Positions 1 through 10,130 of a DNA stretch of 36,848 bases are shown here, piece by piece. The DNA comes from Comamonadaceae bacterium (lineage in GTDB: Bacteria > Pseudomonadota > Gammaproteobacteria > Burkholderiales > Burkholderiaceae), in assembly GCA_947484245.1 (NCBI GenBank), contig CANKOT010000011.1, forward strand, positions 1 through 36,848, given 5' to 3'. The notes under the pieces were generated by a model that saw only the letters and a list, made by a program, of their open reading frames with translations, did not search any database and was not told the origin of the DNA. Each line of letters opens with the position of its first letter. Positions within the stretch are counted from its first letter, which is position 1. Made by a program: the position numbers and the translations under genes.

Positions 1-533
1 ATCAGCAACCCCAATTGGTCGAACTTGACCACAATGCCCTGTGGCACGCCCTGAAAAAAGAAGCTTTCCACGCAAGCATCTTGGACATGGAATTGAGCGG
101 TAAAGAAACCAAAGTGTTGCTCCGTGACTTCCAAATGCACCCCTACAAACAATTGGTATTGCACATCGACTTCCAACGGGTCGACGCCAAAACCACTTTG
201 AACCGCAAAGTGCCAATTCACTACTCAGGCGAAGAAACATCTCCTGCTGTCAAAGTTGACGCTTGCCTGATCAATCACATCATGAATGAACTGGAAATCA
301 CTTGCTTGCCAGCAGATTTGCCAGAAGCCATCAATGTTGATTTGTCTGGTTTGAAAAAAGGTGTTTCTTTGAACTTAGGCGATATCACATTGCCCAAGGG
401 CGTAAAAGCCGTGACACATGGCAAGAAAAACCCCGTGTTGGTCTCTGTCGTGGCGCCAGCTGCCGAAGAAGCGGCACCTGCTGCTGATGCAGCTCCCGCG
501 GCTGATCCCAAAGCCAAAGCCAAGAAGAAGTAA
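1..533 (+). CDS. rplY: 50S ribosomal protein L25 (general stress protein Ctc form), 5' end outside window
   Basis: This is the 3' part of the gene for L25/Ctc, the protein that binds 5S rRNA in the large ribosomal subunit. The reading frame is open from base 3 and enters from beyond the left edge, so the TTG at 15 is internal and not the start. The visible residues include the family's HNALWHAL helix region and the LHIDFQRV strand typical of the N-terminal L25 domain. A C-terminal beta domain (TL5/Ctc type) follows, then an Ala/Pro/Lys tail ending in KAKAKKK. The long form with this low-complexity basic tail is usual in Burkholderiales. In this order the gene is normally preceded by prs (not visible) and followed by pth, as here. 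A strong terminator follows the stop. Confidence 0.95.
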   Translation, partial: QQPQLVELDHNALWHALKKEAFHASILDMELSGKETKVLLRDFQMHPYKQLVLHIDFQRVDAKTTLNRKVPIHYSGEETSPAVKVDACLINHIMNELEITCLPADLPEAINVDLSGLKKGVSLNLGDITLPKGVKAVTHGKKNPVLVSVVAPAAEEAAPAADAAPAADPKAKAKKK

Positions 534-566
534 TTTTTCTGCGCTTCTAACACTTAAAGTGTTTCA

Positions 567-600
567 AACAACCCGCCTTGTGCGGGTTGTTTTGTTTTTA
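567..600 (+). terminator. Rho-independent terminator after rplY
   Basis: A perfect 10-bp stem (567-576 paired with 582-591) closes a 5-nt loop and is followed by a T-rich tract on the plus strand. It sits 33 bases after the rplY stop and 10 bases before pth. It should therefore end the rplY transcript, with pth either read through or started from its own signal. Confidence 0.85.
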
Positions 601-609
601 TACTTGCAC

Positions 610-1499
<890 letters not shown>

Positions 1500-1540
1500 T
1501 CAGAGGCGCCAGCCCACCCGCTAGCACCTAAAATACCCCT

Positions 1541-2395
1541 GTGGAACCCTTACTCAACGCCGACTTGCATTGCCACTCCGTGGTCTCTGATGGCACGCTC
1601 ACGCCCGAGGCTTTGGCTGCGCGTGCCAAAGCCAACGGCGTCCAGCTGTGGGCCCTCACCGACCACGACGAAATTGGCGGACAAGAGCGAGCCATGGCTG
1701 CGGCCAAAGCCTTGGACATGAAGTACCTCACAGGCGTTGAAATTTCCATCACCTTTGCAGGCAAAACGGTCCACATTGTGGGCTTGGGCTTTGACCATAC
1801 CAATGCAGCACTGGTTCAGGGCTTGCGCAATACACGCGGCGGGCGAGGCGAGCGCGCCAAAGAAATGTCGGAAGGCTTGGCCAAGGTCGGCATTCAGGGT
1901 GCCTACGAAGGGGCCCTCAAATATGCAGGCAACCACGAGCTCATTTCGCGCACTCACTTTGCACGTTTTTTAGTTGAGACTGGGGTTTGCAAAGACACCT
2001 CCGAGGTTTTTCGCAAATACCTCACTGAAAACAAGCCAGGCTTTGTGCCGCACCGCTGGGCCAGCTTAGAAAACGCCGTCAATTGGATCGCAGGCGCAGG
2101 CGGGGTTGCGGTCATTGCCCACCCTGCCCGCTATGGCTTCACTGCCAATGAAGAGTTCGCTCTGTTTACCGAGTTCATCAACCACGGCGGGCGTGGTGTT
2201 GAGGTCATCACTGGCAGTCACTCGAGTGCAGATGCTTTGCAATATGCAGAAACTGCGCTCGAATTTAAGCTGGCAGCATCGCGTGGCAGCGATTTCCACA
2301 GTCCCGACGAAAGCCATACAGACTTGGGCACATTGCCTTGGTTGCCCGGACAACTCAAACCCGTGTGGGAATTGTTGTCAGACCGAATTCAGTGA
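1541..2395 (+). CDS. PHP-domain 5'-3' exoribonuclease / 3',5'-nucleotide bisphosphate phosphatase (Rnm/TrpH-like)
   Basis: A metal-dependent phosphoesterase of the polymerase-and-histidinol-phosphatase superfamily. Family members act on 3',5'-bisphosphonucleotides and trim RNA 5' ends (RNase AM in E. coli). Metal ligands are visible at D8-L-H10-C-H12, at T40-D-H-D-E44, in the later HPARY motif, and in SDFHSP near the C-terminus. The GTG at 1541 puts the first metal motif six residues in, as expected. The 284-residue length is normal for the family. The next gene is a YciO-family protein 53 bp away, the same pairing seen for yciV-yciO in enterobacteria. Confidence 0.92.
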   Translation: MEPLLNADLHCHSVVSDGTLTPEALAARAKANGVQLWALTDHDEIGGQERAMAAAKALDMKYLTGVEISITFAGKTVHIVGLGFDHTNAALVQGLRNTRGGRGERAKEMSEGLAKVGIQGAYEGALKYAGNHELISRTHFARFLVETGVCKDTSEVFRKYLTENKPGFVPHRWASLENAVNWIAGAGGVAVIAHPARYGFTANEEFALFTEFINHGGRGVEVITGSHSSADALQYAETALEFKLAASRGSDFHSPDESHTDLGTLPWLPGQLKPVWELLSDRIQ

Positions 2396-2448
2396 AAGAT
2401 ACAAGGGTCATGCCATCACTCCATGTTTGCTTGATGGTTTGAATTTGC

Positions 2449-3075
2449 ATGGCACAGTATTTTTCGGTTCACCCTAGCAATCCGCAAGCACGTTTGCTAA
2501 AGCAGGCCGTCGCTTTGCTGAATCAAGGGGGCGTCTTGGCAGTGCCAACCGACTCTAGTTATGCGCTGGTTTGCCACTTGGATGACAAAGCTGCGGCCGA
2601 TCATCTGCGCAAAGTACGCGGTGTTGATGACAAACACCACCTCACCCTTTTGTGCCGCGATCTGAGTGAATTGGCCAACTACGCCAAAGTCGACAATGCA
2701 CAGTTTCGCATGCTCAAGCAAGCCACACCGGGCGCATTCACCTTCATTTTGGAAGCCACCAAAGAGGTGCCGCGCCGGGTGAGCCACCCTCAGCGCAAAA
2801 GCATTGGTCTGAGAGTGCCAGAGCATGCCGTGTTGCAAGAATTGTTGGCCCAGCATGGCGCCCCCTTGCTGGCCACCACGCTCATTCCCGTTGGCGAAAC
2901 CGAACCGCTCAACGATCCAGAAGAGATTCGGGATCTTTATGAAAAACTCATTGCCGGTGTGATTGACGCGGGTGCCTGCACTCGCGAGCCCACCACCGTC
3001 GTGGACTGCACGGGTGAAGGCATCGAGGTTATTCGACAAGGTTTGGGCGATGTGGCCTTACTAGGACTGTCTTAA
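2449..3075 (+). CDS. YciO-like protein of the Sua5/YciO/YrdC (TsaC) family
   Basis: A single Sua5-YciO-YrdC domain covering all 208 residues. Family members make L-threonylcarbamoyladenylate from threonine, bicarbonate and ATP for the t6A37 modification of tRNA. YciO itself is a paralogue whose activity is less certain. The substrate-loop pattern PTDSSYAL and the K-x-H-H-L-T segment match the YciO branch better than TsaC proper. The internal signature RRVSHPQRKSIGLRVP and the PLLATTLIP stretch also look like YciO. It is the only such gene in the window, so the real TsaC may lie elsewhere. It is co-directional with the PHP gene and probably in the same transcript. Confidence 0.9.
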   Translation: MAQYFSVHPSNPQARLLKQAVALLNQGGVLAVPTDSSYALVCHLDDKAAADHLRKVRGVDDKHHLTLLCRDLSELANYAKVDNAQFRMLKQATPGAFTFILEATKEVPRRVSHPQRKSIGLRVPEHAVLQELLAQHGAPLLATTLIPVGETEPLNDPEEIRDLYEKLIAGVIDAGACTREPTTVVDCTGEGIEVIRQGLGDVALLGLS

Positions 3076-3120
3076 ATTCTTTTTTCCACCAACTCGCCGA
3101 CACTTTGAGACAATTCATCT

Positions 3121-3777
3121 GTGGACACCTCTCACCTCATTCAAACCGTTTCGGTCTATGCTATCCCCGTGATTTTTGCCATCACGCTGCATGAAGCCGC
3201 TCACGGCTATGCGGCCAAGTATTTTGGCGATCGCACCGCTTACATGCTGGGTCGAGTGACACTCAACCCTTTGCCACATATCCATTGGCTGGGCACGCTT
3301 GTTTTGCCATTGCTGCTTTACTTCAGCACCAGCGGCGCCTTGCTGTTTGGATTTGCCAAGCCCGTACCTGTTGATTTTGGCAACTTGCGCAATCCCAAAC
3401 GCGACATGGTGTGGGTGGCCTTGGCCGGCCCGGCCGCGAATTTGTTGCAAGCCATTATTTGGGCACTTTTGTTTGTGGTCTACACTGACTTTGGCGTTTC
3501 TGAAAAATTCTTTTTGGCCATGTGCAAGGCGGGCGTTTTGAGCAACGTGGTGATGTTTGCCTTCAATCTGTTTCCACTGCCTCCGCTAGACGGAGGACGC
3601 ATTGTGGTGGGGCTACTGCCTTGGAAGATGGCCTATCAGTTCTCCCGCATTGAGCCCTACGGCTTCTACATCGTGATGGCATTGGCCATAACAGGTGTGG
3701 TCAATCACTTGTGGTTAGACCCTGTGATGGGTGCCACATTTAGCTTGATCGAAATTATGTTGAAATCTCTATCTTGA
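3121..3777 (+). CDS. Site-2 protease family (M50) membrane metalloprotease
   Basis: An integral membrane zinc protease of peptidase family M50, 218 residues with about five hydrophobic segments. The zinc-binding HEAAH motif (H24-E-A-A-H28) lies in the first membrane helix. The third ligand is in NLFPLPPLDGGR, around D157. It has no PDZ domain, so it belongs to the short S2P group and is not RseP. Members of this group are common and mostly of unknown substrate. A GTG start at 3121 is used. The stop overlaps or abuts the upstream extension of the trpS frame, suggesting translational coupling in the same operon. Confidence 0.9.
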   Translation: MDTSHLIQTVSVYAIPVIFAITLHEAAHGYAAKYFGDRTAYMLGRVTLNPLPHIHWLGTLVLPLLLYFSTSGALLFGFAKPVPVDFGNLRNPKRDMVWVALAGPAANLLQAIIWALLFVVYTDFGVSEKFFLAMCKAGVLSNVVMFAFNLFPLPPLDGGRIVVGLLPWKMAYQFSRIEPYGFYIVMALAITGVVNHLWLDPVMGATFSLIEIMLKSLS

Positions 3778-3791
3778 AAAACACCCAAGCC

Positions 3792-5129
3792 ATGACGACT
3801 GAAACCTCCCCACGCACTCGCGTCCTCACAGGCATTACCACCACGGGCACACCGCACTTAGGCAACTATGTGGGCGCCATTCGCCCCACTGTGCAAGCCA
3901 GCCGCAATTCAGCCACGCAAGGTTTTTATTTCTTGGCCGACTACCACGCGCTCATCAAATGCGATGAGCCAGCGCGCATTCAGCGTTCCACTTTGGAAAT
4001 TGCCGCCAGCTGGATTGCCGCGGGCCTTGACCCTGAGCGTGTCATGTTTTATCGCCAATCCGACATTCCAGAAATTCCAGAACTCACCTGGTTTTTGACA
4101 TGTGTCACAGGCAAAGGCGTTCTCAACCGCGCCCACGCCTACAAAGCGTCGGTCGACAAAAACAACGCGGCAGGCAATGATCCCGACGCGGACGTGTCAG
4201 CTGGCTTGTTCATGTATCCCGTGCTCATGGGGGCCGACATTTTGATGTTCAAGGCCCACAAAGTGCCCGTGGGCCGCGATCAAATTCAACACATAGAGAT
4301 GGCCCGCGACATGGCGTCTAGTTTCAATCATTTGTATGGCGATCACTTGGTGTTGCCAGAAGCAGTCATTGAAGAATCTGTGGCACTGCTGCCTGGTCTT
4401 GATGGCCGCAAGATGAGCAAAAGCTACGACAACACCATTCCACTTTTTTCAAGCAGTGCCCAATTGAAAAAATTGATTGCGGGAATCGTTACCGATTCAC
4501 GTGCACCGGGCAAAGCCAAGGACACTGAAGGCTCCGCTTTGTTTCAAATCTACCAAGCCTTTGCAAGTCCCGAAGAAACCGCCGCTTTAGCCAAGGCCTA
4601 TGCCGATGGCATTGCGTGGGGCGATGCCAAGCAAGTTCTGTTTGAGCGCATTGACCGCGAAGTGGCGCCGATGCGAGCTCAATATGAAGAGCTCATCAAC
4701 AATCCGGCCAAAGTAGATGCCTTGCTGCTCAAAGGAGCCGCCAAAGCCCGTGAACTCGCAACGCCCTTCATCAAAGAGTTGCGTCATGCCGTAGGGCTGC
4801 GCGCATTGGCCAGCGCTGGTTCGGACAATGTGGGCACCAAACAAGCTCGCGCCGCCATCCCCTCATTCAAACAGTACCGTGAACAAGATGGTCAGTTTTA
4901 TTTCAAGTTGGTCGACCCGCAGGGTAAAGTGTTGCTGCAAAGTCTAGGCTTCACTTCACCCAAAGATGCAGGCTTGGCCATTGCACGTCTTCAGCAAAAC
5001 ACCCAACTTGCCATCACTGAACTTGGCCCTCAATTGGTGTTGGGTTTAGAGGCGAGCATGGACCTCGTGATGGCGTCCATGGACAGCTTGGTCACTGATA
5101 TTGCAGAAAGAGCCAAATTGAAGGGCTGA
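3792..5129 (+). CDS. trpS: Tryptophanyl-tRNA synthetase with YegP-like C-terminal extension
   Basis: A class I aminoacyl-tRNA synthetase that charges tRNA-Trp. The HIGH-type motif is H22-L-G-N25 within TPHLGNYVGA, and KMSKS is intact at 207-211. The ATG at 3792 is preferred to the in-frame TTG at 3774, which overlaps the previous gene. At 445 residues it is about 110 longer than the classic 330-residue enzyme. The extra part, roughly 359-403, has the pattern G-x-F-x-F-x-L then G-x-V-L-x-S-x-G-F-x-S, resembling the DUF1508/YegP domain, followed by a helical tail. The synthetase assignment is firm; the tail's role is unknown. Confidence 0.95.
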   Translation: MTTETSPRTRVLTGITTTGTPHLGNYVGAIRPTVQASRNSATQGFYFLADYHALIKCDEPARIQRSTLEIAASWIAAGLDPERVMFYRQSDIPEIPELTWFLTCVTGKGVLNRAHAYKASVDKNNAAGNDPDADVSAGLFMYPVLMGADILMFKAHKVPVGRDQIQHIEMARDMASSFNHLYGDHLVLPEAVIEESVALLPGLDGRKMSKSYDNTIPLFSSSAQLKKLIAGIVTDSRAPGKAKDTEGSALFQIYQAFASPEETAALAKAYADGIAWGDAKQVLFERIDREVAPMRAQYEELINNPAKVDALLLKGAAKARELATPFIKELRHAVGLRALASAGSDNVGTKQARAAIPSFKQYREQDGQFYFKLVDPQGKVLLQSLGFTSPKDAGLAIARLQQNTQLAITELGPQLVLGLEASMDLVMASMDSLVTDIAERAKLKG

Positions 5130-5176
5130 GCTTGTTATTAAATTTGCAAAAAGTTTTCAAATTCAAGAAAAGTTGC

Positions 5177-5206
5177 TTGATTTGTTCCTGACTTTGCTGA
5201 TATTCT
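5177..5206 (+). promoter_or_regulatory. Candidate sigma-70 promoter for the response regulator
   Basis: TTGATT (5177-5182) and TATTCT (5201-5206) are separated by 18 bases, 31 bases before the response regulator ATG, in an AT-rich gap after trpS. The boxes are only approximate matches to the consensus, so this is a suggestion from spacing and position. Confidence 0.35.
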
Positions 5207-5236
5207 CATACTTTTAGTTTCATTCTTGAGCACACC

Positions 5237-5839
5237 ATGACCGTTTACGTCATTGACGACCACCCCCTGATGCGCGATGCCCTCACCATGTTGGTTCAAA
5301 GGGTACGCCCCGGATTGAAGGTGGTTTCCGTAGCCAGACTAAACAGTTTGGAAGCCATGGTGGAACGTCAGGGCAAGCCAGAATTGATTTGCCTGGACCT
5401 AAAATTGCCCGACACTTTGGGCTTGTCAGGTGTGCATGCTGTGAAGGCCAAGTTTCCCGATGTGCCTTTGGTGGTGGTTACAGGCTCTGATGCCAGTGAG
5501 TGCGAAGCTGCTTGCTTGGAAGCCGGCGCTCATTTGTTTTTAGAAAAAGCCAGCCCCCCCAATACCATCATTGAGGGTTTGCGCAGCTTATTGCCTTCAC
5601 CCGAGAAAGAGGCGCCCGCTGAGGGATCGGTGGCGGCACCGACCAAACTCTCCAAACGTCAGAAGCAATTGATTTTGATGTTGGACCAAGGTTTGAGCAA
5701 CAAAGACATTGCCGACAAGCTCACCATCAGCGAGCACACCGTCAAGGTTCACTTTTGGCGTTTGTTCCGCAGACTGGGTGTGAATAGCCGCACGCAAGCA
5801 TTGCACTTTGCGCGCACCAACGGCTGGCTCGGTATTTAA
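5237..5839 (+). CDS. NarL/LuxR-family response regulator, orphan
   Basis: A two-component DNA-binding regulator of 200 residues. The N-terminal receiver has the acidic pair D7-D8, phospho-acceptor D54 (in CLDLKLPD), T82 and K104, so it should be phosphorylatable. After a Pro/Ala-rich linker (about 120-136), a LuxR-type helix-turn-helix covers about 138-192 with LSKRQKQLILML, NKDIADKLTISEHTVKVH and the final RTQALHFAR. No histidine kinase is encoded next to it, so the sensor and the regulated genes cannot be read from this window. A separate promoter upstream and the opposing lipoprotein gene 2 bp downstream make it monocistronic. Confidence 0.93.
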   Translation: MTVYVIDDHPLMRDALTMLVQRVRPGLKVVSVARLNSLEAMVERQGKPELICLDLKLPDTLGLSGVHAVKAKFPDVPLVVVTGSDASECEAACLEAGAHLFLEKASPPNTIIEGLRSLLPSPEKEAPAEGSVAAPTKLSKRQKQLILMLDQGLSNKDIADKLTISEHTVKVHFWRLFRRLGVNSRTQALHFARTNGWLGI

Positions 5840-5841
5840 AT

Positions 5842-6015
5842 TCAGTCTTTTTTCTTCTTGTTGACGATGTCAGGGGTGACAGCGTCAATCACATTGACGA
5901 CTGTTTTGCCGGTATAAATGACCGTTGAGGCCACCACATCGGCCACAGCCACAATGGCACATCCCTGCAGAAACAAGCAAGTGACAAGAACCGCGCAAAC
6001 ATTGAATAATTTCAT
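5842..6015 (-). CDS. Small lipoprotein, 57 residues
   Basis: A short reading frame with a clear lipoprotein signal: MKLF, a hydrophobic run, then the lipobox L-Q-G-C. The mature part is about 38 residues with many Val/Ala/Thr and a lysine-rich end (KKKKD). The ATG at 6015 is chosen because it starts directly at the signal peptide; the frame is open 42 bases further up but without a sensible N-terminus. The style (GCAIVAVADVVASTVIYTGKTV) resembles tiny proteobacterial lipoproteins of the NF038104 type, from memory. Function is unknown. The stop is 2 bp from the response regulator stop, in convergent orientation. Confidence 0.72.
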   Translation of the reverse strand: MKLFNVCAVLVTCLFLQGCAIVAVADVVASTVIYTGKTVVNVIDAVTPDIVNKKKKD

Positions 6016-6132
6016 AGCAAAGGTCTTTTGTAATGAACTGCTTTGTAGATGCAGCAAGATTGAATTCGCAATTTTATGCCCTTATTTTGCCTTGCACCCC
6101 CAAAAAATAGCCAGCACTTTTTGAATTGTCAG

Positions 6133-7218
6133 TTAGCTCTCCACAAAGATGCGTGCTTTGCGAGGTGTAAGCACCAAGGTCTCGCCTTCTTTGTATTGTT
6201 GCTCTGCAAACAACAGCGCTGACAACTGCGCTTCTATGACGGTGTCTTTGGCGAAGTCATGGTGATCTAAAGGCTCAAACTCCAAGCGGGCAATGGGGCC
6301 CACCACAATGGCACGTGTGAGCTTGGCTTTGATGCCAATGTCTCCCGTGCTGTAGCGCTTCACTTCAATGTCGTGCGGCCTGACATAGGCAAAGGCTTTG
6401 CTGTCTTGCACGTGTTGGTGTTCGGGGCTGTCTAAGCTGACGGCATTGCCGCCCCCAATGATCATTTCACCTTCGTGGGCACGGCCATGAAACAAGTTGA
6501 CATCGCCCAAAAAGCCATACACAAAGGGGCTGGCAGGATGGTCCCACACTTGTTGGGGTGAACCGATTTGCTCCACACGGCCGTTGTTCATCAGCACCAC
6601 ACTATCGGCCACTTCCAAAGCCTCTTCTTGATCGTGCGTGACAAAAATACTGGTCACATGCAAATCGTCGTGCAGGCGGCGCAACCAGCGGCGCAACTCT
6701 TTGCGAACTTTGGCATCGAGCGCGCCAAAGGGTTCATCAAGCAACAACACTTTAGGCTCTACCGCCAAAGCACGCGCCAATGCAATGCGCTGACGCTGGC
6801 CGCCTGAAAGCTGTGATGGGTAACGATCGGCCAGCCAGTCGAGTTGCACCAGATTCAACAGGTCGTGTACTTTTTGTTTGATGACATTTTCTGATGGGCG
6901 GATGCTGCGCGGTTTCATGCGCAGACCAAAGGCTACGTTTTCGAACACGGTCATGTGGCGGAACAAGGCATAGTGCTGAAACACAAAACCCACTTGACGC
7001 TCTCGCACATGCACATGGGTGGTGTCTTCACCGCTGAATGAAATGCTACCGACGTCGGCAGTTTCCAAGCCTGCAATGATGCGCAGCAAAGTGGTTTTAC
7101 CGCAGCCCGAAGGACCTAGCAAGGCTACCAACTCGCCAGAGTCGATGTCAAGGCTGACATCACGCAGCGCGTGGAAGTCACCAAATTGTTTGTGGATGTT
7201 TCTAATTTCGATGCTCAT
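6133..7218 (-). CDS. cysA: Sulfate/thiosulfate ABC transporter ATP-binding protein
   Basis: The ATPase of the sulfate/thiosulfate importer, 361 residues, attached to the cytoplasmic face of CysT-CysW. Walker A is G35-P-S-G-C-G-K-T-T43, the Q-loop is in FVFQHYALF, the ABC signature is LSGGQRQR, and Walker B is [12 protein letters not shown], followed by the H-loop in FVTHDQEEA. The C-terminal 120 residues form the TOBE-type regulatory domain typical of CysA ([11 protein letters not shown]). It is the last gene of sbp-cysT-cysW-cysA and begins 21 bp after cysW. Order and sequence together separate it from other oxyanion ATPases. Confidence 0.95.
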   Translation of the reverse strand: MSIEIRNIHKQFGDFHALRDVSLDIDSGELVALLGPSGCGKTTLLRIIAGLETADVGSISFSGEDTTHVHVRERQVGFVFQHYALFRHMTVFENVAFGLRMKPRSIRPSENVIKQKVHDLLNLVQLDWLADRYPSQLSGGQRQRIALARALAVEPKVLLLDEPFGALDAKVRKELRRWLRRLHDDLHVTSIFVTHDQEEALEVADSVVLMNNGRVEQIGSPQQVWDHPASPFVYGFLGDVNLFHGRAHEGEMIIGGGNAVSLDSPEHQHVQDSKAFAYVRPHDIEVKRYSTGDIGIKAKLTRAIVVGPIARLEFEPLDHHDFAKDTVIEAQLSALLFAEQQYKEGETLVLTPRKARIFVES

Positions 7219-7239
7219 GATGATGCTTTCATGCGGCTT

Positions 7240-8154
7240 TCAAGCTGCTTTCGCTGAGACGCTCAAAGGCACTGCCTTGATATTTTCTGGTGATAACTCG
7301 CCAATGGCTTTCATCTCGCGTTCGTGGCGCCACTCAGCCACCGACTTGATCACCAAGGTGACCAGCGCCAGCAAGGCCAACAAAGACGCCACTGCAAAGG
7401 CGGCCACCGATTGGTACTCGTTGTACAAAATTTCAACGTGCAAAGGCATGGTGTTGGTTTGGCCGCGAATGTGACCCGACACCACCGACACCGCGCCAAA
7501 CTCACCCATGGCGCGCGCATTGCACAAAATAACGCCGTAGATCAAACCCCACTTTATGTTGGGCAGCGTAACGTACCAAAAGGTTTGCCAGCCTGTAGCG
7601 CCCAGCACAATGGCGGCCTGTTCTTCTTCGTTACCTTGCGCTTGCATGAGTGGAATCAACTCACGCGCAATGAACGGAAACGTGACAAACACAGTGGCTA
7701 GCACAATGCCGGGCACTGCAAAAATAATTTTGATGTCGTGTTCTTGCAGCCCAGGACCGAACCAGCCTTGTGCGCCAAACATCAGTACATAAACCAAACC
7801 GGCCACCACGGGCGACACCGAGAAAGGCAAGTCGACCAAAGTGGTCAGTACCGATTTGCCTCTGAATTCGTACTTGGCAATACACCAAGCTGCTGAAATT
7901 CCGAAGACCAAATTGAGTGGCACTGCAATGAGGGCTGTGATCAACGTCAGGCGAATGGCAGACCATGCATCGGGTTCTTTAAGCGCTTCCCAATAGGCAT
8001 CAAACCCTTTGCGCAATGCTTCTGCAAATACTGCGGCCAGGGGCAACACCAAGAATAAAAACAAGAAGATCAGCGTGATACCAATGAGGATGTAGCGAAC
8101 CCAAGCGGTTTCTGTGGTGCTGGCTTCAGCGCGGCGAATCATTTGAGAGCTCAT
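7240..8154 (-). CDS. cysW: Sulfate ABC transporter permease CysW
   Basis: The second membrane subunit of the sulfate importer, 304 residues with about six transmembrane helices and a BPD_transp_1 domain. The cytoplasmic coupling (EAA) loop is near the consensus [28 protein letters not shown]. The [23 protein letters not shown] segment after it is characteristic of CysW. The ATG at 8152-8154 overlaps the cysT stop in an ATGA arrangement, which fixes the start and implies coupled translation. The open frame 30 bases upstream is rejected for that reason. Confidence 0.95.
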   Translation of the reverse strand: MSSQMIRRAEASTTETAWVRYILIGITLIFLFLFLVLPLAAVFAEALRKGFDAYWEALKEPDAWSAIRLTLITALIAVPLNLVFGISAAWCIAKYEFRGKSVLTTLVDLPFSVSPVVAGLVYVLMFGAQGWFGPGLQEHDIKIIFAVPGIVLATVFVTFPFIARELIPLMQAQGNEEEQAAIVLGATGWQTFWYVTLPNIKWGLIYGVILCNARAMGEFGAVSVVSGHIRGQTNTMPLHVEILYNEYQSVAAFAVASLLALLALVTLVIKSVAEWRHEREMKAIGELSPENIKAVPLSVSAKAA

Positions 8155-9017
8155 ACAGGTGCTCCTGAATGACGGCGCTGCCAAGCTTGCAAGCCATTGA
8201 TGAGCAAGAGCAAGATGAAAGAGATGACCAACATGACGGTGGCCACCGCTGTAGCACCTGCGTAGTCGTATTGCTCTAACTTACCAATGATGATGAGCGG
8301 TGTGATTTCAGAAACCATGGGCATATTGCCCGCAATGAAAATGACCGAGCCATACTCGCCCATGCCTCGCGCGAAGGCCATGGCAAAACCCGTCATCAAA
8401 GCGGGTGCGATAGACGGAAAAATAATGCGTGTAAATGTTTGCCAACGCGATGCGCCCAAGCAAGTGGCTGCTTCTTCCAATTCTTTTTCGGCATCTTCAA
8501 GCACGGGCTGCACTGTGCGCACCACAAAGGGCAAGCCAATGAAGATGAGTGCAATCACAATGCCATTGGCATTGAAGGCCAGTTGAATACCCAGGGGTTC
8601 GAAGTATTGGCCAACCCAGCCATTGCCAGCCAACAGTGCCGTTAAAGAAATACCAGCTACAGCAGTGGGTAATGCAAAGGGCAAGTCGACCAATGCATCG
8701 ACCACTTTTTTACCAAAGAAGTTATAGCGCACCAGCACCCAAGCCACCAACAAACCAAACACCACGTTGACCAATGCAGCGATCAATGAAGCACCAAACG
8801 TGAGGCGGTAAGAGGCCATCACTCGCGGGCCAGTCACGGCGGCCCAAAACTGATCCCATGTGAGCGTGAAAGTTTTAAACACCAGTGCCGACAAGGGAAT
8901 GAGCACAATCAGGCTGAGGTACATCACGGTGTACCCCAAGGTGAGGTTGAAGCCGGGCAAAACTCGGGCGGGCGCTCTGCGTTTGGCAGGCGCCGCCGCA
9001 GCGGAACGAGAAAGCAT
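8151..9017 (-). CDS. cysT: Sulfate ABC transporter permease CysT (CysU)
   Basis: The first membrane subunit of the sulfate importer, 288 residues and about six helices. The N-terminus is basic and Ala/Arg-rich (about 20 residues), followed by [27 protein letters not shown]. The coupling loop [25 protein letters not shown] and the [14 protein letters not shown] segment are diagnostic of CysT. It begins 3 bp after the sbp stop and overlaps cysW by 4 bases, consistent with one operon. Confidence 0.95.
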   Translation of the reverse strand: MLSRSAAAAPAKRRAPARVLPGFNLTLGYTVMYLSLIVLIPLSALVFKTFTLTWDQFWAAVTGPRVMASYRLTFGASLIAALVNVVFGLLVAWVLVRYNFFGKKVVDALVDLPFALPTAVAGISLTALLAGNGWVGQYFEPLGIQLAFNANGIVIALIFIGLPFVVRTVQPVLEDAEKELEEAATCLGASRWQTFTRIIFPSIAPALMTGFAMAFARGMGEYGSVIFIAGNMPMVSEITPLIIIGKLEQYDYAGATAVATVMLVISFILLLLINGLQAWQRRHSGAPV

Positions 9018-9020
9018 GAA

Positions 9021-10013
9021 TTACTTAACGGTGTACAGCTTGTCGAAATTGCCACCATCGTTGAAGTGCACTTTTTGCGCTTCAGCGAAAGAGCCAAACA
9101 CTTCGTTCACAGTGAACAACTGCAAAGGCTTGAAGGTCTTGCTGTATTTTTTCAAGATGGCAGGATTGGAGGGGCGCAAGGCGTGCTTGGCTGCAATCTC
9201 TTGTGCTTCATCAGAGTAAAGGTAATTCAAATAGGCCTTGGCCAAATCGCCAGTGCCCTTCTTGGCAACTGTTCGCTCCACAACAGCCACTGGGTTTTCT
9301 GCCACGATGCTGATGGAGGGGTGAATGGCATCTACCTTGCCGGCACCAAATTCGTTGTCTACAGAAATAACTTCGGATTCAAACGTGACAAGCACATCGC
9401 CAATGTTGCGTTGCAAGAAAATGGTGGTGGCGTCCCGGCCACCCTTGGCCAACACGGGCACGTTTTTATAGAGCTTGGCTACGAAGGCCGCAGCGTCAGC
9501 TTCGCTACCACCCTTTTTACGAACATAACCCCATGCAGCCAAATAAGCCATGCGACCATTGCCGCCCGTTTTGGGATTGACCACAATCACTTGAATGCCG
9601 GGCTTGATGAGGTCGTCCCAATCTTTGATGTTTTTAGGATTGCCATTGCGTGTGAGGAACAGCATGGTGGAGCTGGTGGGCGATGCGCTGTGTGAGAAGC
9701 GTTTGGTCCAATCGGCAGCCACAATGCCTTTGCTGGCCAAGAAGTCGATGTCGGTGGTGGTGTTCATGGTGACCACGTCGGCATCTAAGCCGTCGTTCAC
9801 GGCGCGCGCTTGTGCGCTAGAACCGCCATGGGCCTGGTCAATCTTCAGGTCTTTGCCGGTGGTCTTTTTGTAATTGGCAACGAAGGCGGCGTTGTAGTCC
9901 TTGTAAAACTCGCGGGCGACGTCGTAAGATGCGTTAAGCAAAGTTTGGGCAGAAGCCGTGAGACCGGAAAAGGCCAACAAGGCCGCAGCAGCAAATGGTT
10001 TGATTTTGTTCAT
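9021..10013 (-). CDS. sbp: Periplasmic sulfate-binding protein of the CysTWA importer
   Basis: The substrate-binding protein that captures sulfate in the periplasm and hands it to CysT-CysW. The ATG at 10013 gives 330 residues with a Sec signal (MNKIKPFAAAALLAFSG, cleavage after ASA). The mature start TLLNASYDVAREFYKDYNAAF is the hallmark of the Sbp/CysP family. The binding segments AHGGSSAQARAV, NPKTGGNGRMAYLAAWGY and the C-terminal KTFKPLQLFTVNEVFGSF are intact. An upstream ATG exists (frame open to 10061) but would put a non-signal stretch ahead of the signal peptide. It leads the sulfate operon. Confidence 0.95.
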   Translation of the reverse strand: MNKIKPFAAAALLAFSGLTASAQTLLNASYDVAREFYKDYNAAFVANYKKTTGKDLKIDQAHGGSSAQARAVNDGLDADVVTMNTTTDIDFLASKGIVAADWTKRFSHSASPTSSTMLFLTRNGNPKNIKDWDDLIKPGIQVIVVNPKTGGNGRMAYLAAWGYVRKKGGSEADAAAFVAKLYKNVPVLAKGGRDATTIFLQRNIGDVLVTFESEVISVDNEFGAGKVDAIHPSISIVAENPVAVVERTVAKKGTGDLAKAYLNYLYSDEAQEIAAKHALRPSNPAILKKYSKTFKPLQLFTVNEVFGSFAEAQKVHFNDGGNFDKLYTVK

Positions 10014-10087
10014 AAAGCGTCTCAAAAGAGTAAGGACGCGATTGTGAAACCCAGTCTTCAAAACTCAAACGAATCATTTGTTGTTTG

Positions 10088-10101
10088 TTTATACCTATAA
10101 A
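10088..10101. promoter_or_regulatory. AT-rich palindrome upstream of sbp
   Basis: TTTATA (10088-10093) and TATAAA (10096-10101) form a perfect inverted repeat around CC, 75 bases upstream of the sbp start. It lies in the only sizeable gap of the oxyanion-transport block and could be a CysB-type activator site or part of the promoter. The position supports a regulatory role; the identity of the regulator is a guess. Confidence 0.35.
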
Positions 10102-10130
10102 GCATATCAATGGCCATGTAAGCCAATGAA

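Noticed and set aside
418..609. N-terminal extension of pth
   Set aside because: It overlaps rplY and the terminator, and the standard Pth N-terminus begins at the ATG at 610.
9066..9695. 209-residue frame on the plus strand
   Set aside because: It is antisense to sbp, whose frame has a signal peptide and family motifs throughout.
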